A stretch of 64,000 nt of DNA from Phorcus lineatus (taxonomy: Eukaryota > Mollusca > Gastropoda > Trochida > Trochidae), in the NCBI GenBank assembly GCA_921293015.1, contig OV121086.1, forward strand, positions 48,935,402-48,999,401. Direction: 5' to 3'. A program made the position numbers and the translations under genes. The notes beneath the pieces are model-generated. The model was not told where the DNA came from, did not search any database, and saw only the letters and a list, made by a program, of their open reading frames with translations. Each line of letters begins with the position of its first letter. Position 1 is the first letter of the stretch. This document shows positions 46,501 to 56,600 of this stretch, in pieces.

Positions 46501-47953
46501 TCACCCGTCTCCAGGACAAACTCATGTCTCTCCATGTGGGTATGTATCTGCTATATAAGTCCATGATAACATCAGGGCTCATTGACCGTCTCCAGGACAA
46601 ACTCAAGTCTCTCAAGGTGGGTCTGTATCTGATATATAAGTCCAGGAGAATATCGGGGCTCGTCACCCGTCTCCAGGACAAACTCAAGTCTTTCCAGGTG
46701 AGTTTCTAACCCTAAACCCTAAAACTCAAGTCTCTCATGGTCGGTCTATGTCTGTATAATATGGCAACATTCATTCTCCTGGTTAACTCTAGTCTCCTGG
46801 GGTCGGTTGGTGCAACCTAATTTGTAACCATTGGCCAGGAACAGTGAGGTCTTACATTGATTTGAGCAGTTATTTCGTTTAAAAATGATGATGTCCTTTC
46901 TTAGATACAATCATATTCGGTTGTAGCCAAGCGTGTATCTCATCATGTGACATTGATTAACGCTTAGATTCCAACTTGCCATGCATTTATCAGATTTCGA
47001 ATTGCAAACTAATTATCGTTTCAATTCATGTACACCATTTTGATTGATGAGAATTGCAATAGAGGCTGAAACGTTAATGACGCCATAGCAGACGTTACAC
47101 TGGGGAGGTGGTTTTGTCAATGTGAATTGTGAATTTTACAATACAGCTGCACCAATGAAATAAAACAATATATGATGAAACTGAATGTGATGTTATACAT
47201 ATGACAGTGCTACAGACACTGTTAAAGGGCCACAGAGTATGTTGTTGGAGTCAAATATGTCAAACTTCATAAAAAGTTTTATCTTATCGAGAAGAGTTGT
47301 TTTGTTCTATAAATCAGCATCTAACTGCTTAAAAATTCAGTAAAGTGTCAATAAATAGGTTAAAGTCGTGATTTGTGATCGAAAACCGGACAATGGCGAG
47401 CGTCAATGAATCAAACGTAATATGAAACTGATTTACAGAAGACACAAAGGAAAATATTGATTGGTATTGTTAAATTGGTCATTTAACTAACATATATTTA
47501 AATTGGAAGCAGAATTCGACTTCCTGACATTTAAATGGTAATTCTTTTTATAAATCTTTGAAAACAAGAAAATATCATAGTTTAGGTTTTTAAGCGATAA
47601 AAATGCAGCTTTAGAGGGGCGATTTGAACATAACTTAGCACTTATAGTTATACTGGCTCTTATTTCAGCCACAGAAAAAATCATCAAACATACTCAGTGT
47701 CACTTTAAAAACATTGAGTATAAATAAATTTTGTTGCTTCCAGCTTGCTGGTGAGGTGAGGAAGGAGGTGGGAGTACCGGGGCACTGCATCGTGAAGGTG
47801 GCGGATGAAGTGAATGCCAGTTTTATCATAGCCGGAACACGAGGCATGGGAACTCTACGTCGTACACTCCTGGGCAGCGTCAGTGACTACATCATGCATC
47901 ACAGCCACGTGCCGGTTGTTGTGTGTCGTCACAAGGAGCTTCATAGAAAATAG
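43576..47953 (+). CDS. Universal stress protein (UspA fold), USP gene 3
   Basis: Exons: 43576-43645, 44421-44501, 46336-46454, 47744-47953 (phases 1, 1, 0), giving 159 residues for the basic form. Exon 1 starts MASGVRKVVIAMDGSEHADY in a good Kozak context (AACCATGG). Exon 2 opens WYVQQLRKDGDYVILVHSPE. Exon 3 opens PTFGMGELTDES and ends in the helix RISGLITRLQDKLKSLQ. Exon 4 has SFIIAGTRGMGTLRRTLLGS then DYIMHHSHVPVVVCR. The nucleotide motif is intact (Gly121, Gly124, Gly134, Ser135). The last 18 codons of exon 3 plus 27 bases of intron are repeated four times in frame, giving four possible donors (46455, 46536, 46617, 46698), so longer isoforms (+27, +54 or +81 residues) are possible. TTAA MITEs sit in introns 2 and 3. 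Confidence 0.92.
44971..45473 (+). mobile_element. TTAA-flanked MITE, family C copy 1
   Basis: TTAA at 44971-44974 and 45470-45473 flanks a 495-bp element. The left end AAGGCACTAACGCAC and the inverted right end AAGGCACTTTAGCACGC form the TIRs. No coding sequence. It lies in intron 2 of USP gene 3; a partial inverted relative is at 29228. Confidence 0.75.
46401..46709 (+). repeat. 81-bp in-frame tandem repeat spanning a splice donor
   Basis: Four units start at 46401, 46482, 46563 and 46644, an exact 81-bp (27-codon) period. Each has 54 bases of exon 3 (RRISGLITRLQDKLKSLQ type) followed by 27 bases of intron starting GTGAGT or GTGGGT. Units differ by roughly nine to fifteen bases, yet none of the first three contains an in-frame stop; the frame closes 12 nt into the fourth donor. 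Donors 1 and 4 are CAG|GTGAGT; donors 2 and 3 are weaker (CAT|GTGGGT, AAG|GTGGGT). Confidence 0.95.
47222..47708 (+). mobile_element. TTAA-flanked MITE, family A copy 2
   Basis: TTAA at 47222-47225 and 47705-47708 flanks a 479-bp element whose ends (AAGGGCCACAGAGTATGTTG; inverted AAGTGACACTGAGTATG) match the copy at 7842-8264. Its right end lies about 35 bp before exon 4 of USP gene 3. A core at 47372-47422 is shared, inverted, with the family B element at 51299-51767. Confidence 0.8.
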
Positions 47954-48220
47954 AGACTGGTTTTCTAAGTCGTTTGCGCTTGATTTAAAATTCATAATGA
48001 TCTCTCTGGTAGAGTAAATCGTACATAGTCGATTAAGTGTTTTTCTTTAAATTTTCTATATTTTGTTTTAAATGTCTCTGTTGACCTTCCAAAATTGTGC
48101 TAGGCCTACTATATTATGTTATTTCTTATCATTTGCAGATCTTCTTCGTTCTGGGAATTTAAATTTTTTATGTTTGCTCAAACTATCAACTGATTTACGA
48201 TAAACTGGATAAACTGCATA

Positions 48221-48226
48221 ATTAAA
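48221..48226 (+). terminator. Candidate polyadenylation signal, USP gene 3
   Basis: ATTAAA, the commonest variant hexamer, about 270 nt after the TAG stop; another ATTAAA is at 48270-48275. No AATAAA is nearer. Confidence 0.35.
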
Positions 48227-48924
48227 ATATAAATGATCATTATACGTTATTTGTACTGACCAACAGAAAATTAAAAAAAATACTATTTGTATTGTCACTC
48301 AATAGTATTGATAGTTAGTATATGATTTGTCTGTCGAGAACCTGTAGCACCAGACTCTAAACACAAATGTGAGTGTATTTACATGTAGCTTTATGACTTA
48401 TGAACAAGGTAAGACAAAGTCGGGTCTACAGGAGGAGTGTAAATGATTAAACTAGTTTTCAGGCTCAATTTCGCTTTATGAACTTCGTAGAGAAATCCCA
48501 GTTTCCATTTCCGTTCGGCTTGCACAACTGTCTTTGACGTACTTTGTTTATATATCATATAGCCAGGTGTCAATTTTTAAATTTATTAGCATAAAGAACT
48601 AGGTTCGTGCTTCTAAATATGAGGTAACATATGTGACATGTACAATTTTGCATCTTCAGAGCAAAATCGTAAAATGATACATGATAACAATGTGGATATA
48701 TGGTGCTTATCCATGTACTAATACATGCTCAAACGTTACCTATATCATTACCCTAAAGGAATTGTACTTTCAAAGCTGCTTCTGAGCGCTTGGCCCGTTA
48801 GTTGGTCAATACATCCTGTTTTCAGGAACCCATTTTAATTTCTTGGAGGACTGAGTGCAATATAGGTGAAGTGCCTTTCCAAATGAAACAACATAGTATG
48901 GGACCCAGGTCACAAATATTTGGT

Positions 48925-49000
48925 GTCTTGACCGGGATTCGAACCCTGGTTTTTGGCACGAAGAAGCAGCATGCTAGTCACTACACGACTGTGCTCCACT
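48925..49000 (-). repeat. tRNA-like fossil, minus strand
   Basis: On the minus strand, GTGTAGTGACTAGCATGCTG (box A-like) and GGGTTCGAATCCCGG (box B with a paired T stem) are spaced as in a tRNA. The acceptor-stem bases do not pair, so it is not a functional tRNA gene; probably a SINE head. Confidence 0.55.
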
Positions 49001-50364
49001 GTGTACATAGACAACAGTCAATTCTACTTACAAAGACATAAAATGTCAATTTATCTCATGAGCATCTCTGTATACAGTGCGTGCAGTTCTCAACGTTAGG
49101 GACGTCAGTGTGTCTCTGAGGTCTAATGTTATAATCCATCACCAAAACAAATGGCCATTTTCGTATGTTATGCCATATCTCTGTGTGTTTTTCTCTTTCC
49201 GTGAATACATTAGCTAAAGAGTAATAAAAAAACAGGGTTAGACATATTCCTTCACGAGTTTTATAGAAACTGGACCATAGAAACCATCTATAATATGCAG
49301 AATATGCATCCATAAATGAAATATAAAATTAATTTACTAAATATGTTTTACAAATTGCCCAGAACGAAAATTCAAAATTACATTTACGATTTTTAAAGAT
49401 GTATTCGTGTCGTATGTTCTATAAGGCAGATATAATCTTATTAACACCTTTTAAAAAATTGTTTTGTACATTGTGTTTCATCGTAAGAAAATTACATTAC
49501 TTTCTAACTAATGTTATTAGAGGAAAGTTATTCATAGTTTAGATAAGTTTAACTTATTTCTAAAAGCAAATAATTTAGTTATAAAACACTTACTTTTTCT
49601 GTATAGCGCTGTGTGGATAGATATGAAATTTTGAGAATAACAAATTCTTTTAATATCAAAAGTGACATGACGTTTCACAGCATATGCTAAAAAACCTTTA
49701 AACACTAAACTGACATTCCAAATAGCGATCGGTAATGGAACTCCATGATGGCCGACTCTTTCGTACGTTGTTAATAAATTTATGTTATGAATACAGTTAT
49801 GTATATTTATAAGTGTATTTGAGTCCGTTTATGAAAAGAATGGTTTGAGTTATTATCGTCAAGATGAACTTATGGGACAGAGTTAATGTAAAGTTAAGCT
49901 TCGGAACATTTTCAATTTAACAAACACTAATCCACTTTTAGATCGGCCGACTATTAAATATCGCGAATATTGATATATTTTCGTTTGACTACTGTGCAGA
50001 CATGTCACTATAATAGATAACATTTTGCTGAAAACTATTTTTTGGTCACATATCAAAGCCAATAAACCAAATATTCTAATCAATTTCATCACAAGAACAA
50101 ACTGATTAAGAGAGTGACATAGATTGCGTTGTCATTCATAACGAGAAAATGAATTTACGATTTTCATTATGCTTATTTTCAAGCTATTATTTCATGAAAC
50201 AATGAACAGTATCGCATCATGAATCACGTTTATAAACCATTTGAAAAATAGTTGAATATACGTTATTCAAGAAGTAGACAACATTGTATTCATGACAACA
50301 TGAATGAATTATTTTTTTTGAAGTGTTGTCTAAGCTAGGGTTCTATGCAATAACCCATCTCATT

Positions 50365-50875
50365 GTCTCAATTTAATCGTCAATATATCCAGTTCTCCCA
50401 AAGTAATGAACTGGCAAATTGTTATTCGAATCACGAAATTGTTGACATTTAGTCCTTGATGAACAGGTTCCATCATTCAGAAATCTAATAAAGACTGTAT
50501 TATGAGTACTGTGTATCCACATTCCAAATCAAGTGCGAACGTCTAGATCAAGAAAGGGAATAATTGAAACATGGAGGGGAGAGGCCGAAGAAATACTTAA
50601 GTTAAAATACGGCTTAGGAGTATACCTTTTCTGTCTCCAAGCTTCGATAACCCCCGTTCTCCCAAACTAATATACTCGCGAATTGTCATTCGCTTCACAA
50701 AATTGTTGACATTACATCTAGATTTTCGATGAACAAGCGACATCACTCAAAGACCTAATTAAAGACTACGTCGTGCTGGTTATCCAGAATCTAGATCAAG
50801 AAAGTGCATCATTGAAACATGGGGAAGAGAGGCCGTAGAAATACTGCAGCTAAAATACGGCTATATCGGTATCAT
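50365..50875 (+). repeat. Diverged ~260-bp direct duplication
   Basis: The block at about 50365-50612 ('gttctcccaaa', 'aattgttgacatt', 'tctagatcaagaaag', 'attgaaacatgg', 'gagaggccg', 'aaatacggct') is repeated in order at about 50630-50875 with roughly one base in five changed. No reading frame is conserved. Confidence 0.8.
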
Positions 50876-51294
50876 GGGTATACATTTTCATGCCTTCCAC
50901 AATAAGAACAACGTCCTTGTATCATACAAGGCATTAACGAAATTGCCTTTTGAAAACATTAGCTAATTTATGTAATGTTGCTTTGTAAGATAATGCAGAA
51001 AACTATATCTAAATGGCCGCATTGCGACTATCGTATGTCGAGGTCAAACACATGCTTACTGCATGGAGTTAAGGACAAACCTTTCCTTTTCATCATAATC
51101 TTACGATATTACTTTAATCACAAACACAAGCAATCAATAGAGAAGCCCCAAAAAGGTAAGTCCGAAAATAACTGCTTTACGAGGATTTTGATATTTTGTT
51201 CAAACAGTTTATCCATGTTCTGTCTCCCGTCTCTGAGCAATAAACAAGTTCAGACGCCAAAACAAGTATATAAAGTTGGCGTGAGTACGAGTAC

Positions 51295-51771
51295 TTAAAG
51301 AGCCACTCCGTGATTTTCATAACATAATATTTACCTTTGATACGAACCTAAATGCCATATGTGGTGATATAAAATCAAAACATCTAAACTTTTCATGTCC
51401 AAAAGACATATATATGACAGATACTGGTTTTCCATGAAAATCTAAAAACAGTCTCATAAATGCACAGAGGCGTAGATATCACGTCCAATATACATGGATA
51501 CTAGTTATATAACCTAACAAACACTACCAACTCCTAACTGCCCTCCTGACTGTTTTAGATAAGTCTCCAAAATTACGTTTGACTATTTGACGCGCGCCAG
51601 TGTCCGGTTTTAGATCATAATTGATGGTCTACCTTTATTTTGTCACTGTAAAAAAACCCAATAAGCTTTAAAATGTGTCTTTTTGGTAACAGTTGATACT
51701 TCGCGATCAAATGACACCATTGCTTAAGTTTGGCATATATGACTCCAACAACTCGCGGAGTGGCTCTTTAA
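51295..51771 (+). mobile_element. TTAA-flanked MITE, family B copy 1
   Basis: TTAA at 51295-51298 and 51768-51771 flanks a 469-bp element with inverted ends AGAGCCACTCCGTG and AGAGCCACTCCGCG. A shorter copy with the same ends is at 63128-63402. The interior (51572-51624) matches the core of family A in reverse orientation. Confidence 0.85.
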
Positions 51772-52699
51772 TTCTATGTTCTCGAGCTGAACAATGGGAC
51801 TTCAACAGGAAATTTTTCATCAAACTAGAGCATAAAATATCAGAATTTAGTATCAAATCAGGCTTAAAAACCTTAATGTTCGTCAAAAAAAAAACATGTG
51901 ATCGAAAGAGTGAAAAGTAGGCATTTCTATGAACATGAATTTCGAACGAAATCGGCTACAAAAAGCCGCTTGCAAGTATAGTTTTTCCAAATATAATCAG
52001 TGGTTTACAAAAGAAGACCTTCCTGCACATTCGTTATCAAAAGAAGCAATCAAGGAAGTAGTCATATGAAGATATCGGCTCCAAAAAGACCGCCTTGCGA
52101 GTATTGAGTGTCTTAGATTTACCAAAGTCAAGCCTCCAGCGCATGATAAGGAATCAGGGACGTAATAAGAGTGGAGCCGTAGGGAGACGAGAGGTAGTGA
52201 AGTACCATCTCGCGTGTATTTTGTGCCCATGCTGGAAGGTACAGAGGATACAGAGGCAGAGACTTAATATTCTGCCACCTTGATCGATACATTCCTGTCG
52301 GGATCCGCATGCTTGCTTATAGATTCCCCTTACGTCAGGGGCGAGGTGCCAGTCGCGACCAGGTTCTGCGTTCATTGAATCGATGATGAATTAAAAAAGT
52401 CAATTATGTGGAAGAAGACAGAAAATCACTGGCGTAATTAACGCTTCGTGTCATGACCTAATCGTTTTGTCTGGAAGTCACGTGTTTCCGGTCTACTGAA
52501 AATAAAACTTTTTACTTAGTGTATCAAAGTGCCCATGGTTAGATTACATTTCGTGGATCGAGTAGTGCCATATATGACCAATGGATAAACTGATCTGTGT
52601 CCTATGGCATCATTTGAAACATTTTCCAATCAAGTGACGGAAGTGATTGTTTTTCATGGACATGGAGACGTGACCTATGGCCTATGACCTCTCACCTAA

Positions 52700-52712
52700 G
52701 GGTCAAAGCGTA
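52700..52712 (+). promoter_or_regulatory. Imperfect DR1-like site upstream of USP gene 4
   Basis: GGGTCA-A-AGCGTA keeps one perfect half-site and half of the second. It is about 920 bp before the ATG, much further than in genes 2 and 3, so the link is weak. Confidence 0.2.
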
Positions 52713-53634
52713 GTGTATGTAGGGAGACGTTAAAACACATGACGTTGAGAAACCTCCTCTCAAGCCCATTTAAAGGTGGGTCTCATTAATACAGCTCAAA
52801 ATCTCTTCGAAGTTGGCTGTGAGTTGGGGAGATTGCTGGAGACTCTGTTTATAATGAACCTGCTCTGTGCAGCAACTGACAAGAATAACAGGATATTTTG
52901 GCTCGGCATCTGTTAACCAGAAGCCTCTTACGATCTTTACAGTCTATAAACACGAGAAAACAGAATCTCTAAAATAATATCCTGTCAAGCCTGATAAGGA
53001 GATTTTATGTAACCGGGGAAAAGTTATGTATAGTTAGCGAGGTAAAGTCACAGAGGAAGGGGAAATGATGCATTTATAAATGATACTCATGAAAGGAAAA
53101 GGAAACGTTTGCAAAGGACCAAAGCCAGGAAATGCTCTATTTACTGTCGTAACCACTCGACCGCGTAGCCAAGCGACCTGCCTAAATGGAGACGTTCACT
53201 GGAGATTAGGCTATACGTTTGACCTGTTTCGATCTTTATCTGAACAAGCACAGACATTCCGAATCCGGTATACGTGTGCATTGTGCTTTACAATGCCGTG
53301 TTGTTAGGTACAACGGTATTCTAAGTGGATACGCTGTGTTTGGGGCAAAGGTGTTCTGTGAGTGATGAAATAGGCAGTGTTGATAACTCTCTAACTATTT
53401 CTGTTCGTTTTATAGACAAGGTGTTAGACAAGGATTTGATGTGATTAGTTTCAAGGCTGTTTATGTGTTGATATATGCTCTAGAAATAACAGGGTTGTTT
53501 GTGTGTCCATATGTCCTGTAAGAGACGAGGATATGCTGATATTTAATAATTGGTGTTGAATTATCTCAGGGTCTATTTCTTCTGGGTCGGATCGAGTTCA
53601 CTATCTCCTACATCAGTGATGCAATGAGCACGGG

Positions 53635-56600
53635 ATGGCGAGACGCAAGATCGTGATCGCTATGGATGGGAGCGAGTACTCTAACTTCGCCTTCAAGTGT
53701 AAGTATGTTTGAGTTACCTTTCTTGTCATATGTTTTACCTGTTGTTATATATGGCAATGTTCTTTTCATTTTAAAGTTTATTATTAATTTTAGCATTATT
53801 GTCATCATTAATAATACCTTATACATGCTTATTCAATCCAGATGACATCTGTGATACCTATAAATGTCATTTTATTCAACTCACAACATTGTTTCGGGTT
53901 TTTATTTCATGTGTATTTAAACTCAATGAGTAGTAGACTGTGTGCAAAATCCTTTGATTGTATTAAATGATTGCTAGTTAATCATTCCTTTTTAAGATGG
54001 GCCTATTATTCTATCAATATAACATCAAATATATTTCTTTCCTCTCATTATTCCTTATATCAACTATCAGAAAAAATAGAAAAATTAGATAAATATTTCT
54101 AAAAAAAAAAAAAAAGAAAAAAAAAACTATCAGAAAAAATAATAATACTGATAGATTTTCTTTCCATATTCCAAAATGAAACGAAGATATGTTACGTTGT
54201 AATATGCTTATGTTAAAAAACAATCATACAAAGGATTTGCTTTTTTGAGGCAATGGAACTTGAATACATTATTTCGTTGATCAGCTTATTCATAAGGACC
54301 AAGAGACCTCATGAATGATTTATAACTGTCAAAAGTAAATTGAATCAAAGTTGAATCAAGAATTGAAACATTTAGCAAGATAAGCATTATCTCGTATATG
54401 TTCCATCCAGCTCTTCCTGTTGCTAGGCGACAATATCAACAATGTACTGTTAACATTAAACAAAGACTCGAGATAGGAACCGCCTGTTACGTTCTAGCCT
54501 AACTTTTAGTCGTTAAAGTATTTTCTCACAGCAAACGGTATCCATTATCAATAAATGGCGATACTAGGTTATATTCTATAAAGATTCCTAAATCTGGAGG
54601 CAAACTTATATTTTCAGGACAAAAATTAAGGATATAATAACACTAAGCCATATGCATGATAGAAGGCCGTATACATATACACATGTCTTATTATATATAT
54701 TATATATGTTTATTTATGAATAGAGTGAAACTGTTTCTGAAGATTACTTCTAACTATTTGGTTAATATTTGTTATGTTTAGATCAATGGTCAACAAGATA
54801 GTATTAATTCAAGAATGCTGAAACAGTCTAGATATTGTCTAGAGAGAAACTTGACATAATTCATAGAAAAAAGGGTAAATGACAATGAGAATTCATTTAA
54901 TTCAAAATTTAGGGATAGACTTTGCATTGTTAAAGGATCTCACCGTCGAGATTATGGTTTATGAAAATAAACTTTGTTTCGATATTTGTCGCTGTATGCC
55001 ATCGTTGTATCTGAAAACTTTCAAAGCAACACGTTTCACATTCTCTCCTCACGCAGGAAAACATCAGTTCAGTTACATTAATTAGTGCAAAAAGAATGTA
55101 TGTCTCAAACGTATTGTCTTGAACACAATACAGCACACATTGAAGTATGCTGTTGAAATATCCTACGTGTATAGCCTAGTCGCACCGTGCCTTTAAAACA
55201 CAGCCCTGAGAAGGTTGACGATAGAGTAAGTCAAAATGATTAAAGAGACTATTAAACCCCTTTAGTAGGTCAAACACTGATCTCCAGATAAGAAAAGTTT
55301 TTCGCAAAACAATAAAGGGTATTCAGAAAGAGAAAAATTGAAATATCGTACGCCATATTAAACAAGAGTCATGATCGAAATGACTCAAATGTTGCATATT
55401 TTAATTGTTCAATAACCATACCTTAATACATTTCTTTATGTCTTAAGTATTTCGGAATCATATTCAGTTTAGTTTAGTTTCACACAGCGAAAAACTAGAC
55501 TGCGTTTTATAGGCTTCAGTATCTGTCTTGAAGCCGGACATGAATTGCTGGACCCAGCAATATTCCAGACTTGTTATTAAGAGGACAGACATATTGAAAC
55601 GGGCATCAAATAAATCAATAATGTAAAACTTTATGTAAGAGTTGATCAAAGTTTAGGGGTAATAAATCCAAGTGTATTCATGTCTATTTGTACTGGCATG
55701 TTGCCAATATTTACAGCAGATATTGCTCAAAGATAAACAAGTAATGCGATAGTAAACATGCGAGCTTTATTTAATGCATATAGGCAGCAAAATAAGGTCT
55801 TCGGATAAAAGATGAATTGACGAATGAAGTGACGAATGAAAAAAACATGTACATTACATGTATTTTGACAACACGTTATTATCGTTTATCAAATTTGATT
55901 GAAGTTGAAATGAACAATAAACTTCTGTGCGTCATTGTATTGTTAAATATCCTTTGACTGCTGTCCTACGGATGAATGTCTCTATCAACATCATGAAGTC
56001 TGTTTCACTTCTTGGAAATTGGAATGATGATAGTGAAGAGAAATACATGATAAATTCTTTATTCATGAGTAGAGGACTGTTCTACACGCAGTCAGGTTTG
56101 GGTGCAATGCAACACTGAATTTCAGTGCAGTACCACTCATTGTTTGCTAGTTCCAGCCGATGCTCGCAGGTTTCATCGCAATGCATAGCCACAGTGATGT
56201 TGCGGGCTTCTTCCCTCCAATAATACAAGCAGTTGCGATATAAATGAAATACTCTTGAAAGCGGCGTCAAAGCCCAAATCACCTCACCTCACCTTGGTAT
56301 CCTGTCAAAACGCAGAACTGCAAAACGCAGAATCCCAATTAGCAGAAATGAAAAGTTCATTGTCAGGCTGGTCACACCTATTCAATTAAGTAATGGACTG
56401 GTCCACTCTGACAGTGAGTAGAGCGACACAGTCAAATTAGCAGATCACTGAATCAACAGGTCAATGTTCAACAGTATGAACCTCCCGGTATATGTTTATA
56501 TGAAAATACTGAGTAGTAACACACTGTAACAATATATTCAGCACTCTATCAAAACATTGTTAAACAGTATAATCCTCCCAGGTACATGTGTTTATATGAA

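Larger units (their letters stand above)
47954..53634. other. Intergenic region between USP genes 3 and 4
   Basis: Holds the 3' UTR of gene 3, a tRNA-like fossil, a ~260-bp direct repeat pair and a TTAA MITE (listed separately). 52000-53630 has no recognisable element. No exon found. Confidence 0.55.

Noticed and set aside
46215-46709. Single 164-residue open frame
   Set aside because: Not a gene of its own: it is intron sequence running into USP gene 3 exon 3 and its tandem repeats. The acceptor at 46335 and phase match define the real exon.
48925-49000. Possible functional tRNA gene on the minus strand
   Set aside because: Box A and box B are present but the acceptor stem does not pair; fits a SINE head or tRNA fossil.
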